From Phaseolus vulgaris (Eukaryota; Streptophyta; Magnoliopsida; Fabales; Fabaceae), in NCBI RefSeq assembly GCF_000499845.2, contig NC_023758.2, positions 15,580,427 through 15,644,426 on the forward strand: a stretch of DNA of 64,000 nucleotides. The letters run 5' to 3'. Of this stretch, positions 32,632 to 44,819 are shown piece by piece. A program made the position numbers and the translations under genes. The notes beneath the pieces are model-generated. The model was given only the letters and a program-made list of their open reading frames with translations, was not told where the DNA came from and made no database searches. How positions within the stretch are numbered: position 1 is the first letter of the stretch; every line of letters begins with the position of its first letter.

Positions 32632-33416
32632 CAATTAAATTGTGGCATGAAGATTCTTTCAATACTTTATTTTACCTGCTTTAAGGTGTTTATTTTATTT
32701 TAAGACAAAACTACAATTTCTTCTTTAAAGTATAAGCGATACTAAACTTTCATAATTAAAAAAAAAAATAACACATTTATCTTTTTAACTTTACATTATT
32801 TTAGCAATTAAATCAATAAACCTTTTTAGAGAATAACTAAAGGCTTTAATGTATATTTTGAGAATTCAAGGATCAAGGTGTTACATTAAGAAAACAAATC
32901 AAAGAATATATAAGTACGTAAATATAAAAAATCAAGACAAACTTTATGTTTGTTAACTGATCTGGGTGAATTATATTAGTTAATTAGGTCTCATAGATAA
33001 AGTTGAGATTCTAAGAAAGAAATAGAAGAAGTTAATTTAATATTTCATATTTTTAGAAGTGATGAAAAAGGTAATACGTGTAATTATAAATTTTAAATCT
33101 GTGAGAAATTATTGTTTGTATTTAAGATAAAAGACAAGTGTAAAGTGTGTATGATTATATATTTAAAATATTTGAGAAATTAATGTTTCAGATAAAATAT
33201 ACATGTGTGAAGGTTGTCTTGCCAAAATTCTGCATACAAATGTTTGTATTTTACATTATATCTTTTAGCACCACTAATCTTATTAAAGTGTTAGATTTTT
33301 CTATTACTATCATTATCATTAGTACTCTGATTGTCATTTCTCTAAAATTTAGTGTTGGATTTTTTCTATTACTATCCTTATTATTGTGATTGTCATTTCT
33401 CCAAAAGTTCAACACA
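32376..33416. other. AT-rich upstream region of chorismate mutase
   Basis: It holds an (AT)n tract and long A/T-rich stretches. The promoter of the next gene should lie in its right end, but I cannot identify a single convincing TATA box. The frame 33147-33389 ends before the gene's ATG and is not supported. Confidence 0.45.
32595..32629. repeat. (AT)n microsatellite
   Basis: About 17 uninterrupted TA dinucleotides. Confidence 0.95.
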
Positions 33417-36400
33417 ATGGAAACAATGTTCCAATTGCATCAACCTCACCTTGATATCAAATTCATATCCTATTTTTCTCCAAAACCTGTTATCTTTTTT
33501 TACCAAAATTCCCTTTCCATGACAAGGTGTGGAATGACTATGTCTGCTTCCTCTTTTCCTGCTCCTTCTCTTTCTATCGGGTACTTCTCACTTCAATTTG
33601 TTGATGGTATTTTTTTTTAGTAAAATTGATTAGTGTTGTATGTGTAATGAATGGTGTGATAGTATCTAAACAACTATGTTGTTTAGGCCTTTCTTTCATG
33701 GATTTTGTGGCTTCCAAAAGGCGTGTCATGTAAATTCATATTTTGTGACTTTTATTGTGTATTTGGATGTGATACAACCAATTTTAATTTACTCATTTCT
33801 AATTGAAATTTCAATCATTTATATTTTTCCATTTGTGATCCACTTGGATTTTCGCATTAATATATAAATAACACTACATCTAAGTAATGGATTATGTAAT
33901 ATTTTGTACTATGTTAAATAGAATATTACCACAGTAATAGTAATTTGATTCTAACAATTTAACCCTGGAACACTGAATGGATCAAATTTGTATACAGATA
34001 TTCAGATCAAATTTGTAAGAGCTTCACTTTAGACAACATCAGGAACTCTTTGATTCAGCAGGAGGATAGCATAATATTTAGTCTTTTGGAGAGAGCTCAG
34101 TATTCTCATGACTCATGTGCATATGACAATGATGCATTCTTCTTGGACGGTTTCAAAGGTTCTCTAGTTCAGTACATGGTCTTGCAAAATGAAAAGCTCC
34201 ATTCTCAGGTTATTACATTTCTGAGACAGTAAAATATTTAATGAAAAAAGAGCCATGATTTAACTGTTTTTTGCATGTCTTCCTTTTGGAATTAGGTGGG
34301 AAGATACAATAGTGCAGAAGAACATGCCTTCTTCCCTGAATACTTACCTCAGCCAATGCTTCCACATCTGCAATACCCCCAGGTTTTGGATTTCTATCTT
34401 CTTTCTTGTTATGTAAGATAAAAATTTATTTGGACGATATTAATGTTAAACTAATATGTTAGCCATTAAAATTTGCTGATAAAAAAAATATAGAATTTAA
34501 AGTTAACCAACTTCAAACAAAATGTGAATTATACTTATAAAATTATAATAAAAATATACGAAATTTATAGCAAAATAACACTTATCTGGGTATCAAATGT
34601 CGAAATATTCAGTTCTTATGAAGTTTCAATAGGAAAGTTACGAGTACTCTGTTTTTTCAATATATGAGCACTCTGTTTTTTCAGTATATGAATAATACTA
34701 GATTGTTTTGTTCCTCTAATATCACATGTTAGTGATATGTGCTCAAAACTCAAGAAAATTATACTTGCATCTGTCTTTATGAAATGTAGATTATATATGT
34801 TTACAGTAATATTTTCATATACTACTAAAGTCATAACATCATAAAATAGGGAGTGCAAAAATGGACACAGTATAAGCCAACTTTCATGGGTCAGAGAAAA
34901 TTCACTATGCTGCTAAAGATTCACTAAACCTTGCATGGTTTCATATTAAAGTGAAACCCAAAAAGGCCAAACAAGCTAGCCACTTTTTTTTAGTTACTAC
35001 TTAATAATAACTTCTTGATACTCAAATTAATTGATTTGATTAATCTACCTTCCATTTCCATCTGTGCTTATTCCTAGGTTCTGCATCACTGTGCTGATTC
35101 CATCAATATAAATACTCAGATTTGGAATATCTATTTTAAGGATCTCCTCCCAAAATTGGTAACAGCAAGAAACAATGATGAGTGTGGATCTATTGCCGTT
35201 TGTGACACTCTTTGCTTACAGGTACTATTAAGCATCATGTGTTCTGAATTTTTTTATATTTTTCAGTAACACTGAGAATTTGAAGTGTGATTTTTTGCAA
35301 TAAAATTCACTAAAGAGGCTCTAGATGGTGAAGATATATTTTGTCACTTACACTAAAACTTTGACCTACCGGACACCTTTCACTGTGTGTGCATACTAGA
35401 AGTCTATCAACACCTACTTAACCAATAATATTTTCCTAATTACATAATGATATTTAATATTTCTCAATACCCCTTTTCAAGCTAATGCTCAGAAACTTCA
35501 GTTCTATATCTCAAAAAGGCATGTTATGAGGTGAAAGTATATGATAACTTTGTTATTGTTACATTTCTAGCACATGAGTTATTTTATACTACATCTCCAA
35601 CATGTCCCTTACAGAAGCTCTTTGGACTTGAAATAGAGACTATTTTATTCTGAAATCAACATTTTATTAGAAAAACAGGGCAAGTAGGAGTGAACTATAG
35701 ATCAGTTTGTCATAGATATTCTAATATTATGTGATGAAATAACTCCACTGAAAGCTCAAGATATTAGGAAAGGCTTGTGAATGGTTTTATATTACATCCT
35801 TCAGTAATTGAGAACCAACCTTAGGAGGTTTTTTTTTCATAATTTAACATTTTCTTAATTTCTTTTCTTATCTATCAGGGTTATTAGCCTTTTTTTATTT
35901 TGTGCTTGGGATTTTTCTAGTAATACTTTAATAGCACTTAACCTTACTATATCAGCATAAAATGGACCACTAAGTTAGTTCTTGCTAAAATTTTACACCT
36001 CCCATGATCCTCTGCAAGAATTTGCTACGGATCTTTTATTCCAAAGTCGAAATCTATTGGTGTTTAGACAATTTTAACAATTAATATTAATTTGTGTGCA
36101 AAAAAACCTCACTTTTGTTGAACCCTTGTAGCTTAGCCATGCCTCCTGAGTTCTGAATGGGGTTTACACACCTTAATTATGATAATGATGAATTCCTTGA
36201 CTCCTCTCAAACATGGTCCATTAAATATCCTGTGAAACAAAATGAAATTAGGTACAAAATTTTATATTATTGGTCTACTTGGTAAAGTTGATTAATGAAT
36301 AACAACCAATAAACTTTGCAGAAGATTTCAAAATAAATAACAAACAAGTCACTGTACTTAGAGAGTAAGTACATCAAATAAGTGGTTTTTAAATCTCATT

Positions 36401-36927
36401 CTTGACTTTCTGTACATTTGATGTCAGAATAATCAGGTAATAGTAGCTTGGTACAAATTTAGAGTATTTGTTATAATGCTTCAGCACCATTGCAGGCTCT
36501 CTCGAAGAGAATTCACTATGGAAAATTTGTTGCTGAGGCAAAGTTTCAAGATGCCCCTTCTGAATATGAATCCGCAATTAAAGCAAAAGTAAACTTCTGC
36601 ATAACTAATTCATCATATTTTCCATTGTGATCTTAAATATGCCCAAGTTACTTAATTTTGTGATGCTACATTATCTTGAACCTCTTTCAGGACAGGAAAC
36701 TATTGTTAGAGTTGTTGACATGTGAAACTGTGGAGGCATTAGTGAAGAAGAGAGTAGAATTGAAGGCAAAATCATTTGGCCAGGTGGTGAAGATTGATGA
36801 AGCAGACAATGTAGCCAATTCTACCTACAAAATCAAGCCAAGTTTTATTGCAAATCTCTATGAAAACTGGGTTATGCCTCTCACAAAAGAGGTGCAAGTG
36901 GAGTACTTGTTGAGAAGACTTGAGTAA
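33417..36927 (+). CDS. CM: Chorismate mutase, plastid type
   Basis: It converts chorismate to prephenate, the branch step toward phenylalanine and tyrosine. I join exons 33417-33606, 34006-34208, 34296-34382, 35078-35221, 36496-36588 and 36691-36927, giving about 317 residues. The pairing 33417-33580 with 33998 also keeps phase (about 311 residues). ATG 33417 gives a Ser/Phe-rich, acid-poor N-terminus resembling a plastid transit peptide. The mature part has LIQQEDSIIFSLLERAQY, FFPEYLPQPMLP, ADSININ and ALSKRIHYGKFVAEAKF, which carries the active-site Arg and Lys of eukaryotic AroQ mutases. It ends WVMPLTKEVQVEYLLRRLE, typical of plant enzymes. All later introns have GT-AG ends. No inactivating change is seen, so this is probably a working gene between transposon blocks. 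Confidence 0.93.
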
Positions 36928-37624
36928 ACAAAGACAAGATGACCCTAAACAGAATGCATGGTAAAGAAAGTAATTATATTAGTGTTTTTATTTTCGTGGA
37001 GTTAGTTTAATTTTTTTTATTGTTTGTTGTACCTATCTAATTGAACTCAAACAAAGTTATTTTGTTCTCATTTTTACCAACTCTGATATATTTTAAAATA
37101 AAAATCTTATTAAAATGAAGACAAAAAATATATAAAAATATAAAAGAATAAAAACCAGATAACAAATATAAAATATATTAACAGTTATTACACATTTTTT
37201 CAATATTTAAAATATATATATATATATGAGCGCAAACTGCGTTAAACGAATCTATGACAGAGAGTTATATTTCATTTAAATCACAATTTGATAAGTAAAT
37301 TCAAGACTTAAACATCAAAATACATTTCACAATCAATTTAAAGAGTCAATCAATTATCAAATTGTTTAAACTTCAAACCACTATCAAATAATTTTTATTT
37401 AAATAAAGAAAACAATCTCGCAAGAGAAATTTGAAACTTGTGACCACATCGCATTCACATCCAAATCCTCTAAACTAAAGTTATATTGAGAGATAAAATT
37501 ATATTCTCTGACATGATTAGAAGGATGAGCACTCTCAAAAAGTTCCAACTCCTAAAAATAGGATAACCTAACCTACATCACAGAGTCATGATCAATGATC
37601 TGAACACATCACTAGAATCTTGAA
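36928..37624. other. 3' region of chorismate mutase and AT-rich spacer
   Basis: It contains the 3' untranslated region (AATAAAAATC near 37098 could serve as a poly(A) signal), a short (TA)n run near 37209-37224 and no further gene. Confidence 0.5.
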
Positions 37625-38287
37625 CTAATAGAGACTAATCTTAAAGTTATAGACACTACATTCAAAACATGTCTACCCAAGTGAACAAAAAACTCAAGGA
37701 AAAATAAGCAAAAAAGAACTTACTGCTAATCGTCCAAAGGTGGTCTCCAATCACCAAATTGATCAAAGATGGGGTTATAAATCTAAAGAGAAGGCAGAGA
37801 AGAAAAAAAAACTTAAAAACAAAAACAGAAATTGTGGTTATTTAAAATGAAAACTGGACAACTGCATTTTTTATTCAAAATTCAATGGCACTTTAAATAC
37901 ACATTTCTCCCATAACCCTCTGAGACCGTCTTTTAAGGAAAACAACATGACGGTGATTGACCATAAAGATGTTATCTCATGTACTTGAAATCGAAACAAA
38001 AGTGGTATAATTAAAATAATACTTGAATATTTTATTATTAAAGTGAACAATTCATATAAATAAATAAAAAAAAATCAGTTATTTAAGTTTCATTTTAAAT
38101 AACAACAATCTTTTAAAAAAAAAATATTTTCTTCTCTGCCTTCTTTAGATTTATAACTCTACATTTCATCAATTTGGCGATCGAAGGCCACCTTTGGACT
38201 ATTGACAATAAGTTCTCTTTTGCTCCTTTTTCCTTTGAGTCAGTTTTGAGTTTTTTGTTCACTTTGGTAGACGTGTTTTGCATGAGT

Positions 38288-38408
38288 TGTTGGAGATCCC
38301 ACATCGACTAGAGATTACAGCCTTTCATTGTATATAAGTGGGTGCAAACCTCAACCTCATGAGCCAGTTTTATGGGGTTGAGTTAGGCTTAAAGTCCACT
38401 TTCAAATA
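38288..38408 (+). repeat. 5' LTR of the copia element
   Basis: It begins TGTTGGAGATCCC and ends TTTCAAATA, immediately before the primer site. The end TA, not CA, is shared by the other LTR. It includes GTATATAAG, a probable TATA box (about 38329). Confidence 0.85.
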
Positions 38409-38545
38409 TGGTATCAGAGCTCTTCGAATGAAGAGTTCTGCTGCGCTTCTCTCTGGTTTTTATTTCCCTCTTTGCTGTTCTTGGTTATTTTATTTTTTTA
38501 TGTTCTCTTTCAAAATCTTGATTGGTTTTAAAAAACTTTTAGGCA

Positions 38546-41500
38546 ATGTTTAATGAAAACCCTAATCTTCATAGTCTTAATAGTAGTCACACTATTACAT
38601 GCAATTTTTGTGGTAAATATGGTCATACTGAGACTATTTGTTTTCGCAAAGTGGGTTTTCCTTCTGGTAATGTTAAAACCTCAAATTTTTCTTTTACTAG
38701 AAAAGTCTGCACTTTTTGTAATCGTCTTGGCCACACTATCGACACCTGTTATAAAAAGCATGGGTTCCCTCCTGGCTACAAATTCACCAATTGGACATCC
38801 CAAGCCAATAATATGATTACTACTGACACTTTTTTTGAGATTTTTCCTAAAGAACGGGATGTAAAGGGGATTCAACTTACATCACAACAGTGTCAATTCC
38901 TTACCAACATTTTGCGTCAGCAAAACCTTGAGGATCCTTGTTAGAAAAGATGGCTTTAAACTAGAGGGGCGATGAATTGTTTAAAGGGGTTTTCGCAAAC
39001 TTTTCAAAACTTAGAATGAATTTATTTCAGAAACCAATTGATTCAGCAATTCAGTTAGCCAAAACAGCAAGCAAAAGTTGTAGTACCAGAAAAACAATCG
39101 GTTGTTTCGTAGAAACAATCGGTTGTTTATACCAGGAAACAACAAATAAACTGAATTTAAAGAGTTAGAGATAGAGAGATTGTACACAATTGTTTATACT
39201 GGTCACTCAAAACTAGAGCTACATCTAGTCTTCTCACAAACCCTGAGGATATCCACTAAGCAATCACCACTTGATCACTTACACCACAACCAAAAGAATG
39301 ACCTTGAACACCTCAAGAAACACACTCTCCTTGGCCAACACTAAGATTGTTGATCTTGAACACCTCAAGAACACACAGCCAATCTCAGCAAACACACAGA
39401 AACGAATTGTTCAACAGATTACAAAGATTACACTTGTTACAAATGATTATCTGAAATCAATACAAGTAGAATCCTATTCCAGCACCTTGATCAATCACAA
39501 AACTCTTAAGCAATCTCAGCACTTTGAAAACTCTTAGAAAAACTTTGTCAAAAGATTCTTAATTCTTAAAACTGTTTTTCTTAATATATTCAAAGATATA
39601 GTTTGTTATCAAATCTTAACAAACTCTTAAATTGCATTAAAAGATTGGTCAAAGCATTTAATGACTGGAGCGTATACAGTTAAAGCATTTAAAGCTCAGT
39701 CAAACAGAAAACAGTTTTTCTGTTATGGTCCCAAAACAAACAATCGATTGTTTCCTCGAATCAATCGGTTGTTTTGGTACTTAACAGTTTCAACCATTCA
39801 AAAACAGTTTTCAATCTTTCTCAAAACACCTAAGTATAAACAATCGGTTGTTTCGACAAAACAATCGGTTGTTTCAACTTAGTTTGAAAAACATTTTACT
39901 TTCATAAAGATTGAGATGCTAATTGCTTGAGATTTAATACAAGGGTGGATTACAACATATAAACTACCCCAGAACAAAGCTTAAACCAGGACAGCAACAA
40001 CAAGCAAAGCAGAGGCTTCAACATCCTTCAAAGGATTTGGATTCTTCAAAACATTGAACACCACTTGGTTCAACAATCCTGCCCCTCACACTCAAATTAA
40101 TCAAAGAATCTTGGATATTGATTATGGTGCCACTGATCATGTTTGTCACAATTTGAACATTTTGACTACTTATACTAAAATTAAACCTGCCTTAATTAGT
40201 CTTCCAAATGGCCAAACTGTTTATGCCACATATTCTGGTTTAGTACGTTTTTCTGATAAGTTTTATTTGTCTTATGTGTTATACGTGCCTCATTTTCAAT
40301 TAAACTTAATATTTGTTTCTAAACTCACACACCAACTTAAATGCACTTTAACTTTCACTTCAACCCACTGCATTATACAAGAAAATCTCACCCAAGAGAG
40401 GATTGGTATAGTTAAAGCCACCGTTGGCTTGTACCTTGTCACTACCTTGCCTGCTTCTAGTCGTTCTAAACCGCATTGTTTTGCTCCTTTTATTAATTGT
40501 AATATCACTAAAAAAACACTATGGCATTATAGACTAGGACACCCTTCACATGAAAGATTACATGTCTTAAGCAAACAATACTCTTTTATTATTGTTGATA
40601 CTCATCATGTATGTGACACTTGTAGTCGTGCAAAACATAGAAAACTTACTTTCACTTTAAGTAATACTGTTACCTCTGCTACTTTTGATCTTGTACACTT
40701 TGATATTTGGGGACCATGTTCCATAATTTCTATGCAAGGTTTTCGTTATTTCTTGACTATTGTAGATGATTACTCGCGTTATACTTGGATTATTCTGCTG
40801 CATAACAAATCTGAAGTGCATCAGCACATCATTAACTTCACTGTTTTCGTTCAAAATCTTTTCAAAACTAATATCAAAACGATTCGTACTGACAATGGTG
40901 TTGAGTTTGCTATGTCAAATTTTTATGCTTCAAAGGGAATTATACATAAAAAATCTTGTGTTGAAACACCACAACAAAATGGCATTGTAGAACGTAAACA
41001 TTAACACATACTAAATGTAACTCGGGCTTTACTTTTTCAAGCAAATCTTCCTCCTATATTTTGGGAATTTGTTGTAAATCATGTTGTTTTCTTAATAAAT
41101 GCTATTCCTACTCCATTACTTAATAACATCACTCCTCATGAAAAGTTGTTTGGAAAACCATATGACATTTCCTTTCTAAAAGTGTTTGGTTGTCTCTGTT
41201 ATGCTAGTACCATTACTGCACATAGGAAAAAATTAGATGATAGATCTATCAAAGGTATTTTTCTTGGCTTCCCGCAAAATACAAAAGGTTATATTATCTT
41301 AAATTTAAAGTTTTATAGCATAGAGATATCAAGACATGTAATCTTTCATGAAAACCACTTTCCATATAAATTGGACAGTGGCTTGCCTAAGGACCCTAAC
41401 ACTTTATCTCTCCCTATTTCTAATGCATATAATTCTGCTTTTGATTTTTTTTCTGATATTGCACCTCCTGTCGAGCCATGTGCCTCTACTCCTGCACCCA

Positions 41501-41982
41501 ATATTGTCCCTCCACCAGCCTCATTATCCTATGATCTTCCAACAAATAGTGTCTGTGCTCCTGCATCCAACATTGCACCTCCATCAGAATTATCACCGCA
41601 TGTATCTCCAGGAAGCATCTCACCCCAATTTCCAAGAAGATCAGCTGGTCCTCACCGACAACCTGCCTATCTTGCAGATTTCCACACTGCAACCAACACT
41701 GTAAGTAGTAGATATCCTATTCATAATTACTTGTCTTACAATTCCTTATCTTCCAATTTTTGAAATGTTATTTCCTCTATCAATTCTCATCCTGAACCTC
41801 GGACATATAACGAAGCCTCCAAACATGCTTCTTGGCAATCTGCCATGCAAGATGAGCTTCAAGCTCTTGCTGCTAACAATACTTGGCAACTTACCCCTCT
41901 CCCTCCAAGAAAGAAAACTATTGGTTGTAAATGGGTATAAAAAATCAAATACCATTCTGATGGCACTGTTGAGCGCCACATG
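38546..41982 (+). pseudogene. gag-pol: copia gag-pol, truncated and interrupted
   Basis: Gag (38546-38938) has two zinc knuckles, CNFCGKYGHTETIC and CTFCNRLGHTIDTC, both CX2CX4HX4C. After the solo LTR the frame resumes at 40081 with the protease region, in which the usual DSGAT reads DYGAT. A pre-integrase HHCC segment follows (HYRLGHPSHERLH, CDTC). The integrase has FDIWGP, RTDNGVEF and NGIVERKH, the three catalytic acids. A TAA at 41002-41004 follows ERKH. The frame then runs to the chromodomain-like tail, and ends at the beginning of RT (KKTIGCKWV, one stop, KIKYHSDGT) at about 41980. It is inactive. Confidence 0.85.
38939..40075 (-). mobile_element. Solo LTR, family B (1137 bp)
   Basis: It is bounded by TGTTAGAAAAG and GGTTCAACA and flanked by ATCCT at 38934-38938 and 40076-40080. 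Its excision restores the copia frame from gag to protease. It holds three pairs of AACAATCGGTTGTT-type motifs, at 39092-39128, 39740-39773 and 39838-39873. There is no internal region. Confidence 0.93.
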
Positions 41983-42260
41983 TTAATATATTTAATTTTC
42001 TATTTTAAATTATTGGACTTTGTTTGTTTGACCCAACTTTCCTTTTCTGTTTCATCTAGGTCTTAATCTTTTTCTTATATATACACCATGTATTTTACTC
42101 CCTAATATACAAGTGAATAAAAGTTTCTTTTATATTTATTTTTCTCTACAATTAGGGTTCATCAAAACCTCTCTTTCTTCATTACGATTATGTGCGATTA
42201 CGTACGCTACATTAAAGCATCACATCAGACAAGGAATATTCATCTTGATTTACTGTAATA
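41981..42260 (+). mobile_element. LTR and primer site of a second copia family
   Basis: From TGTTAATATATT to TTACTGTAATA, followed at 42261 by TGGTATCGGAGTC, a variant of the initiator-tRNA primer site. A TATATATA stretch lies near 42076 and AATAAAAG near 42116. This LTR-plus-leader replaces the RT of the first copia element. At about 42290-42398 the 3' end of the first family resumes (GC-rich repeats of CTATCGGRCC, then GTGAGGGGGTG as polypurine tract). Confidence 0.65.
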
Positions 42261-42398
42261 TGGTATCGGAGTCATTTTGAGCCTATCCTAGCGAGTGTTT
42301 GTGTTGGGCCTATCGTGCCACCCGCTATCGGGCCGCTATCGGACCACCCATAATATATAGTCCCACGCACGAGTTGGCAGTCTCGGCGTGAGGGGGTG

Positions 42399-42519
42399 TG
42401 TTGGAGATCCCACATCGACTAGAGATTACAGCCTTTTATTGTATATAAGTGGGTGCAAACCTCAACCTCATGAGCCGGTTTTATGGGGTTGAGTTAGGCT
42501 TAAAGTCCACTTTCTAATA
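42399..42519 (+). repeat. 3' LTR of the copia element
   Basis: This 121-bp copy of 38288-38408 is preceded by the purine tract GTGAGGGGGTG and followed by the target repeat TGAGT. Confidence 0.88.
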
Positions 42520-42621
42520 TGAGTGTCTATGGCTTTATGATTAGTCTTTATTAGTTTAGGGTACACCCAATAGTCTTACATCGCTCAAAAGTCGAGGTCA
42601 AGACACTTTAAATACATCTTC

Positions 42622-42927
42622 ATCCCTTAACCCTCTAATGCGCCTTTTAAGGACAAAACCACGACGAAGCTCCGAGTTCCAAAACAGACAATACCTTGGA
42701 TGCAGTGATTGACTCTAGTGATGTTATTTCAACAGACTTAAAGCCGGAACATTGATGTTATAGTGGAAATTGAGATCCCTTAACCCTCTAATGCGCCTTT
42801 TAAGGACAAAACCACGACGAAGCTCCGAGTTCCAAAACAGACAATACCTTGGATGCAGTGATTGACTCTAGTGATGTTATTTCAACAGACTTAAAGTCGG
42901 AACATTGATGTTATAGTGGAAATTGAG
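42622..42927. repeat. 153-bp tandem duplication
   Basis: The unit 42622-42774 is repeated at 42775-42927 with almost no differences (AAGCCGG versus AAGTCGG). A related but diverged stretch (CCTCTGAGACCGTCTTTTAAGG) lies near 37916 in the loop of the inverted repeat. No coding frame. Confidence 0.9.
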
Positions 42928-44819
42928 AAAGGATTCCAAAGACGAATCATTGTTCCCTTAGCCCTTCATTAGGGGGTTTGTTTGATACATACAATAGTCC
43001 CATATTGTTTAAGAATTATGGTCAGGAGCACTCTAAATACACCTAAACCCTAAAGCCACTAATTTTATCTCAGCGAAATTAAGTTCAGAATATTCTATTC
43101 TCCACCTAGGAGCTCCCCATGTCCATATTCGGTTAACACCAATTGAGAATAATGCTATAATTCACCTTATGAAAAAGATAAAGAGAGATGCTTTAAATGA
43201 GTAATCCAAAATGCTTGACAAAAGCCTTAAAATTCATCAAACAGCTGGAGAAAACTATAAAATCATGTGATGTGTGGTCTTTCACCATTTTCTTCTCAAT
43301 AATTGGAAACTTCGATTGGAATGAAAATGAATTGGTTTATGATAGTGCCATGGTCGGTGTTATTAGCCTTTTGAGCTGGAAAATACAAATTTCTGACCCC
43401 GCCTTCTGTGTTGCCACATATTTTTATTATCACAAATTAGCTTCAATGTTAGCTTGCTTGGTATTTCAAATTCACATATTATCATAACATTCAAAGTGAT
43501 ATTAGAGGAATAAAAGAGTTAGGGTTAAACTTAGTTTCTGATTTTCCCTAATGAAAGGCTACATAAAACATATTTCTTAAATCACCTATTTTATAGGAAT
43601 AAAATATAATGCAGCAAATTAAGAACAATGCATAAATGTTATATTATAATAATTTTGATGATTTCCTATTGTGAAAATTATGTTTGATTAGAATTTAAAT
43701 TTTTATTATGGAAAATATGCACAGATAAATTAAACATAACAAGGATAAAAATAATGAACATATTTTCATCATGATTTTCAATCTATTTAATTGTAAAATT
43801 TAGCAAAAATGTATGAATTAAATATGTTATTAGTGTTTGAAAATTGAAATTAATTTTTTATTGTTTAAATTCAAAATAAAATTACTTCTTATATAATTTC
43901 AAAGATTGTAAGATGTTTATTGAAAATGAACATGTAACATGCTCGCAACGTCAGTTAACGATTGTCGTCTCCAGAAATGGAACACAGATTTTTCTGAAAA
44001 ATATAGTGATTAAAATAATTTTATTTCTTAATTTGAGAGACTAAAATTAAATCATTAAAAAATTTAAATCCTGAAAATATAATTAAGTCAAGGATTATAT
44101 TACTAATTGTTGGTTTAATTGTGTTTTTTATTTTATAAAATTTGGAATAAAAGTGGTTCAGTTTTTGGTTTCTTAATATTTTTTTAAAATTAGAAAAAAA
44201 TGTTTTAAATATAAATTTGAAGACTTAAAATAATTTTTTAAAAAATTATTTCCTTTTTTAAAAACTAAATTGTTTTAAAAAAAGTTAAAAGACTAACACT
44301 AATTTGATTCAAACTTCCATGTGAACATGTTTAACAAAATCAAATTTCTATTTATCCAGTTAAAAAGTTACTACAAATTCTAATTAAATTAAAAAAAATA
44401 TAATAATTTTTTCTCACAATTTAAAGTTAAGGTGAAACTTAATTTTCTTGGAAATATACGCTAGATTAAATTTGTATGTAATACAAATAATATTTTACAT
44501 TTTTATTTAGTTTTAAATAAAAATAAAGAAAAAACAATTTGTACTTGAAAGAGATAGGTGGGAACGTAACGCCACTTTAAGCAGTGTGTGCATCAGCGTA
44601 CTTTGTCCTATTACCCTTTGCCAGCTCAGCCTATCTTCTGATGCAAAGGTGAAACCTTTATCATCAGTTCACATACCTTTCCATCTTCCTTCCTTTGGGT
44701 TGTGTTCTGTGTTCCATCCAACTCCAAACAGTCACAGATTCTTCTCCTTGGCTGCATTGCACTCCGAAAAGTGAAGGGAAGGGAAAAGAATAGAGGCCTA
44801 AACAGTTAGACACCCCAAA
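42928..44819. other. AT-rich spacer and DUF538 gene promoter
   Basis: I see no convincing gene. The 96-codon frame 43197-43487 has no recognisable domain or splice context. The right end (44570-44819) is a CT-rich leader typical of a plant 5' untranslated region. Confidence 0.5.

Larger units (their letters stand above)
38288..42519 (+). mobile_element. Ty1/copia element with 121-bp LTRs
   Basis: The 121-bp LTRs at 38288-38408 and 42399-42519 are nearly identical. They are flanked by TGAGT at 38283-38287 and 42520-42524. The primer site TGGTATCAGAGC, complementary to initiator tRNA-Met, starts at 38409. Gag and pol up to the start of RT are present. The rest of RT and RNase H is replaced by an LTR and leader of another copia element (41981 onward). 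The element is interrupted by a solo LTR at 38939-40075. It sits inside the right arm of the inverted repeat. Confidence 0.88.
37625..42554. repeat. Long inverted repeat, right arm split by a copia element
   Basis: The left arm (about 37625-37822) pairs with a right arm made of 38105-38287 plus about 42520-42554, with some mismatches. Shared blocks include AGTGAACAAAAAACTC, TTATAAATCTAAAG and AGTCCAAAGGTGG (or variants). The loop before the copia insertion is about 280 bases. This looks like a foldback or MULE/MITE-type element of about 700 bp. I could not define its outer ends or a target duplication. Confidence 0.65.

Noticed and set aside
33147..33389. Plus-strand frame just before chorismate mutase as a first exon
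   Set aside because: It has low-complexity hydrophobic composition and ends in a stop before ATG 33417. The gene's own first exon already gives a plausible transit peptide.
38409..38420. TGGTATCAGAGC as part of a tRNA gene
   Set aside because: It is the primer binding site directly after an LTR; no cloverleaf surrounds it.
39092..39873. Spaced repeats suggesting a CRISPR-like array
   Set aside because: The motifs are in pairs inside an LTR of a plant genome, with no regular array or cas genes.
43030..43055. CCTAAACCCTAAAG as telomere-like repeat
   Set aside because: Only one and a half units; no array.
43197..43487. 96-codon frame upstream of the DUF538 gene
   Set aside because: No recognisable family, splice partner or repeat homology; its length is within chance for AT-rich DNA.
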